Part shown: positions 17,599 through 26,718 of the stretch, piece after piece
Layout of the letters: each line of letters begins with the position of its first letter
Numbering within the stretch: position 1 is the stretch's first letter
Assembly: GCA_937924145.1 (NCBI GenBank)
Contig: CALDTJ010000438.1
Span: forward strand, 1-35,494
DNA: 35,494 nt
From: an uncultured Saprospiraceae bacterium
GTDB taxonomy: Bacteria > Bacteroidota > Bacteroidia > Chitinophagales > Saprospiraceae
Reading direction: 5' to 3'
Translations under genes and position numbers: made by a program
The notes under the pieces: model-generated
What the model was told of the DNA's origin: nothing
Seen by the model: the letters and a program-made list of their open reading frames with translations, nothing else
Databases searched by the model: none

Positions 17599-18429
17599 AT
17601 GCGCAATCTTGTACTCTTATTCCTACGGTTTGGGCATTTCATTCTTTTTGTACTTTTAGAGTTATTCTGTCTGTACCTCATTGTTAATTATAATAGAAAA
17701 CAAAGAGATATATGGGGCAATACGTCTAATATTTTTATGGGGCAAGTTTCCGAAAAATGGAATGACGTTAAAAACTACTATTATCTTCAAGATGAAATGG
17801 ATGAACTAGCAGCAGAGAACGCTAAATTAAAAGAAAAGCTAATTAATTTTGGGCTCACCATTAATACTACGGAAAAGGATTCTGTTGCCAACAATCTTGG
17901 GTCTCAATTTGAATTATTAACAGCTTTAGTCACCAACAATTCTACTCACAAGCCTAACAATTACATATACATCAATAAAGGAAGTGCCGATGGCGTCCAA
18001 CCAGATATGGGTGTGATCAGTAGCGACGGAATTGTAGGCATTATTAATAAAGTAAGAAAAAATTCTTCTGTTGCTAACTCTCTCCTGCATCGTCGTTCCT
18101 ATATTTCAGCAATGATTAAGCGTACGGGAGCATTCGGACCTTTGAGATGGATTGATACTGATCCAAGGTTTGTGAATTTAAATGATATCGCTAAACATAA
18201 TACGGTTGAAGTTGGTGATACGATCATTTCAAGTGGTTATTCTACCCATTTTCCTCCAGGTATACTAATCGGGATTGTACAAGAAACCAATCTGCCAGAA
18301 GGAAGTAATTTTCATAATATAAAAGTGTTACTAAATAATGATTTTGGTTCATTGCGATATGTACAAATCATTAAAAATCTTAAACAAGCACAACAGCGAG
18401 AATTAGAAAAGGAGGTAAGCGATGAATAA
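17599..18429 (+). CDS. mreC: Rod-shape-determining protein MreC
   Basis: MreC is the periplasmic scaffold that links MreB to the elongation synthases PBP2/RodA. This 276-residue protein has a short cytosolic start, one transmembrane helix (about residues 8-30), and a coiled coil around residues 50-95 (LQDEMDELAAENAKLKEKL). The beta domain carries YIYINKGSADGVQPDMGVI and SSGYSTHFPPGILIGIV, both characteristic of MreC. Size and layout are normal. Its stop overlaps the mreD start by 8 bp, so the two are translationally coupled. Confidence 0.94.
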   Translation: MRNLVLLFLRFGHFILFVLLELFCLYLIVNYNRKQRDIWGNTSNIFMGQVSEKWNDVKNYYYLQDEMDELAAENAKLKEKLINFGLTINTTEKDSVANNLGSQFELLTALVTNNSTHKPNNYIYINKGSADGVQPDMGVISSDGIVGIINKVRKNSSVANSLLHRRSYISAMIKRTGAFGPLRWIDTDPRFVNLNDIAKHNTVEVGDTIISSGYSTHFPPGILIGIVQETNLPEGSNFHNIKVLLNNDFGSLRYVQIIKNLKQAQQRELEKEVSDE

Positions 18430-18943
18430 TGTAATCACACAAAATCTACTACGGCTATTCTTATTTGTATTAGTCCAATCAGTTGTTTTACAACAGGTCA
18501 ATTTAGGTGGCACTACGTCCAACTACATTTCTCTATTTCTATATCCACTTTTTTTATTCCTGTTACCATTAAAAACTTCTAAAATAACCTTAGTGCTAAT
18601 AGGATTTGGAGTAGGCATGTTGATCGACGCTAGTTATAATTCTCCGGGAGTACATGCAGCGGCTTGTTTAGTAACTGCATTTTTAAGACCACTCATTTTA
18701 GCTTTACTAGAACCAAGAGAAGGATATAATGTCAGTTTAGGTCTTAATATAAAAAGCTACGGTATAGTTTGGTTTCTAAAATATGCCAGCACCTTACTCT
18801 TCATACACCTATTGGTCTATTTTATTCTTGAAATTTTCACACACGTCTATATTGCTGAGATTATTCAAAGAACGCTAGCCAGCTTTTTCTTTTCTTTATT
18901 TATAATAATGGTCTATATGGTTATTGCGCGACCTAAAGTTTAA
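18422..18943 (+). CDS. mreD: Rod-shape-determining protein MreD
   Basis: MreD is a small inner-membrane protein of the elongasome. This 173-residue protein is almost wholly hydrophobic, with about five or six membrane segments. The family-type stretch is LVLIGFGVGMLIDASYNSPG (56-75), a glycine-rich helix followed by the D-A-S/P-G loop. Identification rests on this motif, the size and the position directly after mreC (8-bp overlap). A 139-bp gap with weak inverted pairs separates it from mrdA; I see no convincing second promoter there. Confidence 0.85.
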   Translation: MNNVITQNLLRLFLFVLVQSVVLQQVNLGGTTSNYISLFLYPLFLFLLPLKTSKITLVLIGFGVGMLIDASYNSPGVHAAACLVTAFLRPLILALLEPREGYNVSLGLNIKSYGIVWFLKYASTLLFIHLLVYFILEIFTHVYIAEIIQRTLASFFFSLFIIMVYMVIARPKV

Positions 18944-19082
18944 ATGTACCTCAATAAAATAGTTGATTAATTACCGTAATTTTAAGAAATTTATCATTTA
19001 ATAATTGGGCGAAAATAAATTGAGCCATTTTGATTTTATCGCCTGATTAACTATTTCCATCATTCCTGATAATAACTAATTC

Positions 19083-20951
19083 ATGAGCGACCGCTTTAGT
19101 AATCGTTATTTAAATATCTTAGCCGTCTTTGCGATTGGCACATTAGTACTATTGGGCAAAGCTGCTCATTTACAGCTAATTGATGATACTTACAGAGTGA
19201 AGGGTAATAATATTGCCGTTGATGAAATTACGACTTATCCATCTCGTGGTCTTATTACAGATAGAAATGGAAAGATCATAGTTTATAATAATGCCATGTA
19301 TGATTTAATGGTCACTTATAAACAAATTGATCCCAAAATGGATACCACTAAATTTTGTAATCTATTAGGGATTACAAAAGAAACATTCGTCAAAAATCTT
19401 AATAAAAATTGGAGAAGTGGTCGGTATTCCAAAAGAAAACCTTTCGTTTTTCTAAAAACCATTTCAGCACAGCGATATACTAGAATACAAGAAAATCTTT
19501 ACGAATTCCCAGGTTTTTTCACCAGATTAAGAAATGTCAGAGGGTATCCCTATCCAAATGCAGCGCACGTATTGGGCTATTTAGGAGAAGTAAATAGAAA
19601 GCAGATAGATCAATCAGACGGCATTTATTCATTGGGAGATTATATTGGTCAGAGTGGTTTAGAATTGCAGTACGAAAGAGAGTTAAGAGGCAAGAAAGGG
19701 GTTAAATTTATGTTGAAAGACAAGTTCGGACGAGAAGTAGAAGCTTATGATGAAGGAGGATCAGATATCCCTCCCGTATCTGGTAAAGACCTAATCACCT
19801 CTTTGGATATAGACTTACAGATCTATTGTGAAGAACTAATGAAAAACAAGCGTGGCAGTATCGTAGCACTAGAGCCAGAATCAGGAGAAATTTTAGCAAT
19901 GCTTAGTGCCCCAACTTACAATCCAAATCTACTAGTCGTAGGACCTAGTAGAGGTAAGAACTACAATCATATCTTAAAAGATAGTCTTCAACCGTTCTTC
20001 GACAGATCTGTTATGGCTAAATATCCTCCGGGGTCTATTTTTAAAACTATTGTAGGCTTAGTGGCACTAGAAGAAGAAATTGTCACGACTGATTATCGGG
20101 TTACTTGTCCTGGATATTATCAACCAGGAAAAGCAAATTCTAGAAAATTTGGTTGTCACCAACATGAACGATACGTGAATCTAACCAAAGCCATTAAACA
20201 TTCCTGCAACTCTTATTTCTTCCGAACCTTTCGAGATATAGTAGATCAATATGGAGAGTCTATTCCCCAAAAAGGATTATCAATTTTCAATGAATACCTT
20301 ACAGCATTTGGTGTAGGAAAGCCTTTAGAAATTGATTACCCTAGAGAAAAAAAGGGAAATAACCCAAATCCAAAATACTATGATAAAGTTTATAAGAATG
20401 ACGGTGGATGGAATTCAGGTAAAATAATGTCTGTAGGAATTGGTCAAGGAGAAATAGAAATGACTACCTTACAAATGGCTAATCTGGCCGCTATCTTAGG
20501 TAACAGAGGTAGCTATAAATTACCTCATCTAGCCAAGTTTTTCAAAGAAGGAGAAACTCCCATCCGCCCAGACGACAAATATCAAAAAATTCAGCAAGTG
20601 CCTGTAAATAAAAGACACTTTCAACCAATTATTGATGGGATGGAAGATGTTGTATTATCAGGTACCGCTAAACAAGCCTTTATCCCAGACATTCCATTAT
20701 GTGGTAAAACGGGAACTTCGCAGAATGCGGGAAAGGATCACTCTATATTCTTTGCTTTTGCTCCAAAAGACAATCCTAAGATTGCTATAGCAGTATATAT
20801 TGAAAATGGTGGTTTTGGAGGTACTTACGCTGCGCCAATTGCTAGTTTAGTGGTGGAAAAATATCTACAAGACAGCATTAAAGGAGAAAAACGACAGTAC
20901 CTAGAAGAAAAAATGATGACGGCTAATTTAGTAGACCAAACCAAGCCGTAA
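19083..20951 (+). CDS. mrdA: Penicillin-binding protein 2 (elongation transpeptidase)
   Basis: PBP2 cross-links peptidoglycan during cell elongation together with MreBCD and RodA. This 622-residue protein has a transmembrane anchor at 8-30, a pedestal domain beginning at YPSRGLITDRNG (52-63), and a transpeptidase domain with all three active-site motifs: S318-I-F-K321 in PPGSIFKT, S374-C-N376, and K542-T-G544 in CGKTGTSQN. VGIGQGEIEMTTLQMANLAA is also typical. Length is normal. It ends the mre operon; the usual rodA is absent, and a convergent gene begins 4 bp beyond its stop with no hairpin between. Confidence 0.95.
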   Translation: MSDRFSNRYLNILAVFAIGTLVLLGKAAHLQLIDDTYRVKGNNIAVDEITTYPSRGLITDRNGKIIVYNNAMYDLMVTYKQIDPKMDTTKFCNLLGITKETFVKNLNKNWRSGRYSKRKPFVFLKTISAQRYTRIQENLYEFPGFFTRLRNVRGYPYPNAAHVLGYLGEVNRKQIDQSDGIYSLGDYIGQSGLELQYERELRGKKGVKFMLKDKFGREVEAYDEGGSDIPPVSGKDLITSLDIDLQIYCEELMKNKRGSIVALEPESGEILAMLSAPTYNPNLLVVGPSRGKNYNHILKDSLQPFFDRSVMAKYPPGSIFKTIVGLVALEEEIVTTDYRVTCPGYYQPGKANSRKFGCHQHERYVNLTKAIKHSCNSYFFRTFRDIVDQYGESIPQKGLSIFNEYLTAFGVGKPLEIDYPREKKGNNPNPKYYDKVYKNDGGWNSGKIMSVGIGQGEIEMTTLQMANLAAILGNRGSYKLPHLAKFFKEGETPIRPDDKYQKIQQVPVNKRHFQPIIDGMEDVVLSGTAKQAFIPDIPLCGKTGTSQNAGKDHSIFFAFAPKDNPKIAIAVYIENGGFGGTYAAPIASLVVEKYLQDSIKGEKRQYLEEKMMTANLVDQTKP

Positions 20952-20955
20952 AAAT

Positions 20956-21657
20956 TTATTCAATAATTTCCAGTTCTCTTACCTTTGTATAATATTCTGT
21001 TCTTCCTTTCAAATGAGCAGCAGGTTGATCCATTTCAACTAGTTGCTTTCTTACAACATAAACAGTACCTGTCCCTAAGGCTAAATTAGTGATCTGTTCG
21101 GGTAATATTTTCACCATGAAATCAGCTGGGAATGTCTCTATTTCTATAGTACTCGTTTTATTATTTTCATCACTAATCAGTACTACTAATCCTTCGTTTT
21201 CTTTTAAGAGTGTAGTTTCAAAAGTAATCGTTGTTCCAGCGGCCTTACTAATTTTGTTTTTCTTTACTACAAAATCAGTAATTGATTGCATAGGGATTTG
21301 TTGCTCTTGGATTTCCTGACCATTCAGTCGATAAGCAAAAGTATATAGTTCAGCAAAATCATTTGTTTTCATAGTTTGATAACGGTACTGATTCGAGACT
21401 TTTGCCCCATCCAAAGCATTCCCTTGAAATAGCACCTCGTCCATCCTTTTCGGTACTATTTTTTTGATAGAATCCATTTCAGAGAAACTTATTTCCGCTT
21501 TCACCTGTTTATCTGATTGCAAGTATCGAATATAGAAATCTACCTGCATTTTTTTAATTTGTTTAGATTCTTTTTGCAAAGATTCGCAACTAAAGGAGAA
21601 AGAAAGCAGTAAGATAAAAGCGATTAAAAAGTTACTCGTTTTTTTGACATTCAGCAT
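20956..21657 (-). CDS. Hypothetical lipoprotein
   Basis: A 233-residue protein that I do not recognise. The frame is open up to a TTG at 21684, but ATG 21657 gives a normal lipoprotein signal (MLNVKKTSNFLIAFILLLSF...SFSC, with a lipobox Cys about 24 residues in), so that start is preferred. The mature part is predicted to be beta-rich and moderately charged, with no Cys clusters or known catalytic motifs. Segments such as GTTITFETTLLKENEGLVVLI and NLALGTGTVYVVRKQ look like Ig-like or sandwich strands. It is convergent with mrdA (4-bp spacing), and the tRNA-Cys promoter lies on its far side. Anchoring in the inner or outer membrane is likely; function unknown. Confidence 0.65.
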   Translation of the reverse strand: MLNVKKTSNFLIAFILLLSFSFSCESLQKESKQIKKMQVDFYIRYLQSDKQVKAEISFSEMDSIKKIVPKRMDEVLFQGNALDGAKVSNQYRYQTMKTNDFAELYTFAYRLNGQEIQEQQIPMQSITDFVVKKNKISKAAGTTITFETTLLKENEGLVVLISDENNKTSTIEIETFPADFMVKILPEQITNLALGTGTVYVVRKQLVEMDQPAAHLKGRTEYYTKVRELEIIE

Positions 21658-21766
21658 ATCACAAATAAGTTGATTTTTTGTCAAGAGAATAAAGCAAAGA
21701 TACTAGGGTAAAGAAACTATTTACGATTTTCCTCGTTAAAATAGGTAATAGTTTTAAAAAATAATT

Positions 21767-21774
21767 TATCTTTG
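21767..21774 (+). promoter_or_regulatory. -7 element (TATCTTTG) of the tRNA-Cys promoter
   Basis: TATCTTTG fits TAnnTTTG and lies 49 bp before the mature tRNA start. No clear TTG is seen at -33, only a T-run near 21751. Confidence 0.45.
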
Positions 21775-21823
21775 CGGTCGTTTTAGAAGAAAGCGATTTT
21801 AAGTTATCTTTTTTAAACAATAT

Positions 21824-21894
21824 GGTCGGGTGGCCGAGTGGCTAGGCTCAGGTCTGCAAAACCTGCTACCGCGGTTCGAGTCCGCGTCCGACCT
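21824..21894 (+). tRNA. tRNA-Cys (GCA)
   Basis: A 71-nt cloverleaf without an encoded CCA. The acceptor stem GGTCGGG pairs with TCCGACC (one G-U), and the discriminator base is T (U73), as expected for cysteine. The anticodon stem CAGGT/ACCTG encloses the loop CTGCAAA, giving anticodon GCA. The T arm GCGGTTCGAGTCCGC is canonical. It is transcribed alone from the TATCTTTG element and stopped by the adjacent hairpin at 21901-21934. Confidence 0.97.
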
Positions 21895-21900
21895 CAAATT

Positions 21901-21938
21901 AAGGTTATCATTATTTCGTTATAATGATAGCCTTTTTT
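21901..21938 (+). terminator. Terminator of tRNA-Cys
   Basis: AAGGTTATCATTA (21901-21913) pairs with TAATGATAGCCTT (21922-21934) through one G-U, followed by a run of T. It ends about 20 bp before the flippase ATG, so read-through could feed that gene. Confidence 0.8.
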
Positions 21939-21957
21939 CATTTCAGGAAGTATCTAC

Positions 21958-23433
21958 ATGAAACGAGAATTCCTACTAAACATCCTCTTTCTCCTTTCCA
22001 TCAATTTATTGATTAAACCATTCTATATTTTTGGTATAGACCGAACCATACAAAATCGAGTCGGCTTAGAAGCATACGGACTATATGCTACCCTATTCAG
22101 TTTTACCTTTCTATTACAGATCATCAATGATTTTGGTCTACAGAGTTTTAATAATAGAAATATAGCACAGCACAATCAATTACTTCCCAAGTATTTTCCT
22201 AACATGCTAGTTTTAAAACTAGGACTTGGTTTAATTTACAGCTGCTTAACCATTATTATTGCCATTCTATTAGGATATGGTCAAGAGCATTTTAGCTTAT
22301 TATTGTTTTTTATAATCAATCAAATCTTATTATCAGCAGTCCTCTTTTTTAGGTCCAATATTTCAGGCTTAGGATTGTATAGAACGGATAGTCTTTTAAC
22401 TATTCTAGATCGACTTTTACTAATTATTATTTGTAGTGTCTTATTATTTAGTGATTTAGCCCCTCAACCATTCAAAATCGAATGGTTTATCTATGCACAA
22501 ACTTTTACGCTATCCATCACCGCTATCGTAGCATTTAGCATTGTCTTTAACAAACTACCTCATTTTCGTTTAAAATTTAATCCATCATTCTTATTATTAA
22601 TTTTAAAAAAAAGCTATCCATTTGCCTTAGCTATTTTTTTAATGACTGTTTACACTCGCATTGATTTTGTGATGATCGAAAGACTATTGGTTGATGGAAA
22701 AAAAGAGGCAGGTATTTATGCAGCAGCTTATCGACTTTTGGATGCAGCAAATGTCTTAGGGATATTATTCGCAGGATTACTCTTACCCATGTCCGCACGC
22801 TTATTAAAAGAGAAAAAATCAATCCGCCCGATCTTAAGACTTAGCTTACAGCTGATTTTATGTGGAGCAATTACTATATCTATTGCGACTTGGTTTTTTA
22901 GGGAACAAATTATGTTTTTGCTATATGATGACGCAAGTGTCTACGGAGCAAATATTCTCGGTGTATTGATGTTTACCTTCATTATCGTTAGCAGTGGTTA
23001 TATCTATAGCACCCTATTAACGGCTAATAACAGCTTAGCTAAAATGAATCGAATTTTTGCAATAAGTGTAGGGGTTAATATATTACTTAACTTTCTGCTA
23101 ATTCCAAAATTCGGTGCATTAGGAGCAGCTTGTACCACCTTTTTTACGCAATTTTTCGCATTGGTAAGTCAGATAGTAATTGCAAAAAAAGCATTTCAGC
23201 TATCTAGAGATTTTAAATTAATCGGTCGATTTTTATTATTGGGAATTCTGTTGGCAGGAATAAGTAGTACGATCTCCAATTATAGTCCATTTTATTGGTT
23301 ATGGAATTTCTTACTAGTCCTTTTTTCAGGAATCGGGCTAGGTTTTGTATTAGGATTATTACAAGTTGAATCCTTTTTGGAATTATTAAAACAAAAAATA
23401 TCCCTTCCTATCGAAAACACAAAAAGCGAATAG
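21958..23433 (+). CDS. Wzx-like oligosaccharide flippase (MOP superfamily)
   Basis: This 491-residue inner-membrane protein has about 12-14 hydrophobic segments spread evenly over its length. It belongs to the polysaccharide-transport/MATE-like group that flips lipid-linked glycans across the membrane. Group features are the start LLINLLIKPFYIFGIDRTIQNRVG with YGLYATLFSFT, the central ARIDFVMIERLL-type segment (TRIDFVMIERLLVDG) and KEAGIYAAAYRLLDAAN. No glycosyltransferases or wzy genes flank it, so it is an isolated flippase and its glycan cannot be guessed. The TAG stop lies within the left arm of the terminator at 23421-23456. A separate promoter is not clear because only a short gap separates it from the tRNA terminator. 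Confidence 0.85.
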   Translation: MKREFLLNILFLLSINLLIKPFYIFGIDRTIQNRVGLEAYGLYATLFSFTFLLQIINDFGLQSFNNRNIAQHNQLLPKYFPNMLVLKLGLGLIYSCLTIIIAILLGYGQEHFSLLLFFIINQILLSAVLFFRSNISGLGLYRTDSLLTILDRLLLIIICSVLLFSDLAPQPFKIEWFIYAQTFTLSITAIVAFSIVFNKLPHFRLKFNPSFLLLILKKSYPFALAIFLMTVYTRIDFVMIERLLVDGKKEAGIYAAAYRLLDAANVLGILFAGLLLPMSARLLKEKKSIRPILRLSLQLILCGAITISIATWFFREQIMFLLYDDASVYGANILGVLMFTFIIVSSGYIYSTLLTANNSLAKMNRIFAISVGVNILLNFLLIPKFGALGAACTTFFTQFFALVSQIVIAKKAFQLSRDFKLIGRFLLLGILLAGISSTISNYSPFYWLWNFLLVLFSGIGLGFVLGLLQVESFLELLKQKISLPIENTKSE

Positions 23434-23456
23434 ATAAATAAATCTATTCGCTTTTT
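23421..23456. terminator. Bidirectional terminator
   Basis: A perfect 15-bp stem, AAAAAGCGAATAGAT (23421-23435) and its complement (23442-23456), has a 6-nt loop, an A run on the left and a T run on the right. It serves the flippase gene (plus) and tatA (minus). Confidence 0.88.
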
Positions 23457-23475
23457 ATAATGCAAAAAAAGAATA

Positions 23476-23691
23476 TTAATCGTTCTTCAATTCTTTCTTT
23501 TCAGTCTCTTTCATACCTTCCTTAATCTCTGTTTCTATCGTTGCTTTAGCATTATTAAATTCCTTGATGCCTTTACCAATTCCTCTCATCAACTCAGGAA
23601 TTTTTTTACCACCAAATAATAATAAAACAATAAAAAGAATCACAAAAATCTCTGTACCCCCAGGTAATCCAAATAGGAATATATTTTCCAT
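23476..23691 (-). CDS. tatA: Twin-arginine translocase subunit TatA/TatE
   Basis: TatA forms the pore-like part of the Tat pathway that exports folded proteins. This 71-residue protein has the standard form: an N-terminal transmembrane helix (residues 13-27, [15 protein letters not shown]), the hinge FGGKKIPEL, an amphipathic helix [15 protein letters not shown], and a charged C-terminal tail. No tatC is nearby, which is common in Bacteroidota. It lies 210 bp upstream, on the minus strand, of nothing it obviously shares an operon with, and it ends at the bidirectional terminator. Confidence 0.93.
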   Translation of the reverse strand: MENIFLFGLPGGTEIFVILFIVLLLFGGKKIPELMRGIGKGIKEFNNAKATIETEIKEGMKETEKKELKND

Positions 23692-23901
23692 AATGATAAT
23701 TTTAAATTTTAACTGTTTATAGATTTGCCGAGTAAATAATGGCTAACAATAACTTCAATGAAGAAAAAATTATTGCTAAAAACTAAATAATATCAGCGTT
23801 TCTTTTTGCTCATTCGCTTATACAAAGTTACGATTTTTTAAATCCTAATTATACTTTCTTTATTTTTTTTGACAAACGAATCACTTAAAGGTTTAAACAG
23901 C

Positions 23902-24852
23902 TTATTTTTTAAGTCCAATTTCTCTTAAACGTTCGTCTAAATATTCACCTGCTGTAATTGGTTCATAATTCGCTTTACCATCCTCTACACATCTATCTAA
24001 ACAGGTCAAATCCATTCCACTTTTTGGGTGTAAGAAAAAAGGAATAGACAATCTTGGTTTATGCCATTCTTCCCTAGGTGGATTTACTACTCGGTGTGTA
24101 GTCGATTTCAAATAATCATTGGTAAGTCTTTGCAGCATATCTCCCACATTAATCACAATCTCGTCCTCTTCTGGCATAATAGGCATCCACTCATCGTCCA
24201 TATTCAACAACTGTAAACCTCCTGCTGATGCACCTACCAAAAGTGTGATTAGGTTAATATCCTCATGCTGTTCCGCTCGAATAGCAGATTTAGGTTCTTG
24301 TCTGATTGGAGGATAATGAATCGCTCTAAGAATACTATTTCCCTCATCAATATGATTCGTAAAATAGTCTACAGGCAAATCCAAATGAATCGCAATAGCC
24401 TCTAGTAAACTCCCTCCTGCTTTCTCAAAAGCTCGGTATAATTCTACTCCCAAGCGCAAAAAGTCAGCTTCTTCTGCCACTTCTACGTTATCTGGATATT
24501 GTGATTTTAAAGGATGGTCTGCTGGTACTGTTTGTCCAATTTGAAAAAACTCTTTTAGATCTGCTACCTTTGATTGCTTAGCATGTTCGGTGCCAAAAGC
24601 AGTATATCCTCTTTGCCCAGCTAATTCAGGCTTTTCATAACTCCGCTTCGTATCCGTTGGCAAAGCAAAAAATGCTTTAGAGGCTGCATAAAAATCATCA
24701 ATTAATTGTTGAGAAACACCATGATTTTTTACACCCACAAATCCAATCTCATGAAAGGCTTTTCCTAGTTTTTTTACAAAGGCATTTCTCTGTCTAGTAG
24801 TGCCTTCGGTAAACTTTGATAAATCAACAACGGGAATGGTTCTTTTTGCCAT
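23902..24852 (-). CDS. Isopenicillin-N-synthase-like 2-oxoglutarate/Fe(II) dioxygenase
   Basis: This 316-residue cytosolic oxygenase belongs to the IPNS/flavanone-hydroxylase type. The N-terminal DIOX_N segment includes IPVVDLSKF (6-14) and GFVGVKNHGV (37-46). The jelly-roll core holds the metal triad H196-E-D198 and H253, with R267-L-S269 as the 2-oxoglutarate carboxylate clamp (KPRLSIPFF). Thus it should be an active 2OG enzyme rather than a true IPNS, which lacks the 2OG requirement. Homologues are common in Bacteroidota and proteobacteria with no known substrate. No beta-lactam genes are present. It stands alone between the tatA gap and a 335-bp non-coding region. Confidence 0.88.
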   Translation of the reverse strand: MAKRTIPVVDLSKFTEGTTRQRNAFVKKLGKAFHEIGFVGVKNHGVSQQLIDDFYAASKAFFALPTDTKRSYEKPELAGQRGYTAFGTEHAKQSKVADLKEFFQIGQTVPADHPLKSQYPDNVEVAEEADFLRLGVELYRAFEKAGGSLLEAIAIHLDLPVDYFTNHIDEGNSILRAIHYPPIRQEPKSAIRAEQHEDINLITLLVGASAGGLQLLNMDDEWMPIMPEEDEIVINVGDMLQRLTNDYLKSTTHRVVNPPREEWHKPRLSIPFFLHPKSGMDLTCLDRCVEDGKANYEPITAGEYLDERLREIGLKK

Positions 24853-25187
24853 GATTTTATGTATTAGTTAGTGGACAATTTTTTATAAGTGATACAGTCA
24901 ATTAGAATTTGAAACTATACGTTGATTACCACATAGGTACATAGTAAAAACACATAGTCCACAATAGTTTCCTTTACTAGATGTTGACCGAGCGGTAGCA
25001 TTTTTTCAAAGCTAGACTTTGACCAAATTAGAGCCCGACTATAGTCCTTTTATAAAGTTCTAGTACCGAGATAAATCTTTTACCAAAAGCTAATATCTTT
25101 GCTTTATTAAATAAGAGTTACTTTCTTGTTCAATGAGTGAAGTCTCTCTTCTCTCAGTAAAACGATCTCAAATCTCTATTCTATTAA
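24853..25187. other. 335-bp intergenic region between divergent genes
   Basis: I see no coding sequence here. It contains repeated ACATAG motifs near 24931-24962, a TATCTTTG box at 25094-25101 that may be the -7 element of the GHMP kinase gene, and the CT-rich repeat copy at 25141-25183 directly before the start codon. The middle part (24980-25075) has no structure that I can support. Confidence 0.6.
25141..25183. repeat. CT-rich repeat, second copy
   Basis: About 80% identical over 41 bp (with AAACGATCTC fully conserved) to the right half of the repeat at 12945-12989, and likewise placed immediately before a start codon (ATG 25188). Confidence 0.55.
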
Positions 25188-26075
25188 ATGAACTACAATG
25201 CTAAAATATTACTTTTCGGCGAACACACGGTCATAAAAGGCTCTCAAGCATTGGCTATGCCAATAACTGACTTTTTTGGCGCATGGAAATATCATCCAGA
25301 TTTAGACGAAGCAATGGTATTACAACAAAGCCTTCCTCAATTTCAACACTATTTAGAAAAACATGGTTTAAATCAATGGATAGATACACCTGCTTTTTTA
25401 GTCGCCTTACAGCACGGCATCTACTTTGACGCTAATATTCCTACGGGTTACGGAGTTGGAAGTTCAGGTGCGCTGTGTGCAGCAATACTAGATAAATTTG
25501 GGGTAAACCAAAAAAATCTTTCCCTAATAGGACTAAAAAAAGTCTTTGCTCAGATGGAAAGTTTTTTTCATGGTGCTAGTTCAGGAACAGATCCACTTGT
25601 TTCTTATCTAAATTATCCAATTTTATTAGGCGAGCAGATTAAAAAAGTCAATTTACCAGCACAAAATAACGAAGGAAGTGGCGCCCTATTCTTATTAGAT
25701 ACTAAGGTCAAAAGAAATGCTAGTCCATTCATCAATAGCTTTTTAGAACGATGTAAGGACGAGTATTATGATAAAAAATGTGCGACCCAACTAGTGCCAT
25801 TAGTAGATGATGCTATTCATACTTTTTTGAATGGACAATGGGATTTACTTTTCTCAACCATGCACGAATTGAGTTTATTTCAATTTAGGTATTTCGACTT
25901 TATGATTTTAGAAGGATTTAAAAATAGCTGGTTAGAAGGTCTAAATAGCAATCATTTTAAATTAAAAATATGTGGAGCTGGTGGTGGTGGATTTATATTA
26001 GGAATAAGTAATAACTTTGAAAAAACAAAAGCAGTTTTAAATGACTTTCAATTAGTATCTATTTATCGTTTTTAA
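25188..26075 (+). CDS. GHMP kinase, mevalonate-kinase-like
   Basis: This 295-residue cytosolic kinase belongs to the GHMP superfamily. Motif 1 is KILLFGEHTVIKG (6-18), as in mevalonate kinases. Motif 2, the ATP loop, is PTGYGVGSSGAL (85-96). The SSGTDP region (131-136) provides the likely catalytic Asp135. Motif 3 is KICGAGGGGFILG (260-272). It matches the short Bacteroidota group sometimes labelled GYDIA family GHMP kinases, suspected to act in the mevalonate route to isoprenoids. No other mevalonate genes are in the window. Its stop overlaps the stop of the convergent LysE gene by 4 bp. The family is clear; the substrate is inferred. Confidence 0.82.
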   Translation: MNYNAKILLFGEHTVIKGSQALAMPITDFFGAWKYHPDLDEAMVLQQSLPQFQHYLEKHGLNQWIDTPAFLVALQHGIYFDANIPTGYGVGSSGALCAAILDKFGVNQKNLSLIGLKKVFAQMESFFHGASSGTDPLVSYLNYPILLGEQIKKVNLPAQNNEGSGALFLLDTKVKRNASPFINSFLERCKDEYYDKKCATQLVPLVDDAIHTFLNGQWDLLFSTMHELSLFQFRYFDFMILEGFKNSWLEGLNSNHFKLKICGAGGGGFILGISNNFEKTKAVLNDFQLVSIYRF

Positions 26076-26704
26076 ATGAGTGTCACTCGAATCATCATGA
26101 CGATACCAAAGATAAATAATATCGCTCCCGAAAATTTTCGCATCTGTAAGATATGATGTGGTTTGAGTCGAGTCCTTATTTTTTCTGCTAAAAAGACTTT
26201 GAGGGAATCCGTGAAAATAATCGTTCCTAAAACTGCACCAAAAAACAAATAACTATTGGTAGAAAACAAATCTGTATTTACCGATCTAGTCGTAATCAGA
26301 CCTGTCCAAAAAATAACCGAAAAGGGGTTTATAGTATTTAATAAAAACCCTTCTAGCCATAATCTCCATTGAGAAGACAAGCTTTCAATACCTTCATCTT
26401 CCTCCTCCATTTTTTCAGCAGGTTTAGAAATAAACATCCCTGCTCCAATTCCAACCAAAACAAATCCTCCCAAAACACCTAGAACAGGTTCAAATAGTGG
26501 TGATTCAATGAGTTTAGATATATGCGTTACTCCAAACATAATTCCTACAATGAATAACACATCACTTATCCAAATACCAAAAGCGACCCAAAGGCCAGCT
26601 TTCACACCTTGCTCAATACTTCTTTGAATGATGGAAAACAAGATAGGTCCCACTAGTATAGACAAAGCTAAACCTACTAATATGCCATTCCATAATTCAA
26701 TCAC
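26072..26704 (-). CDS. LysE/RhtB family amino-acid exporter
   Basis: This 210-residue inner-membrane protein has six hydrophobic segments. The start WNGILVGLALSILVGPILFS with IQRSIEQGVKAGLWVAFGIWISD is the LysE-family signature (small GP-containing first helix, then a G-xxxG helix), and LLNTINPFSVIFWTGLI matches the central NP-x-x-W motif. Members export basic or neutral amino acids; the substrate is not evident. It follows porZ by 14 bp and is probably its operon partner, perhaps by chance of position, and it overlaps the end of the GHMP kinase gene. Confidence 0.87.
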   Translation of the reverse strand: MIELWNGILVGLALSILVGPILFSIIQRSIEQGVKAGLWVAFGIWISDVLFIVGIMFGVTHISKLIESPLFEPVLGVLGGFVLVGIGAGMFISKPAEKMEEEDEGIESLSSQWRLWLEGFLLNTINPFSVIFWTGLITTRSVNTDLFSTNSYLFFGAVLGTIIFTDSLKVFLAEKIRTRLKPHHILQMRKFSGAILFIFGIVMMIRVTLI

Positions 26705-26718
26705 TTATTAAAGTCTTT

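Noticed and set aside
21658-21684. Upstream TTG start for the hypothetical lipoprotein
   Set aside because: The extra nine residues push the hydrophobic signal away from the N-terminus; ATG at 21657 gives a normal lipoprotein signal.
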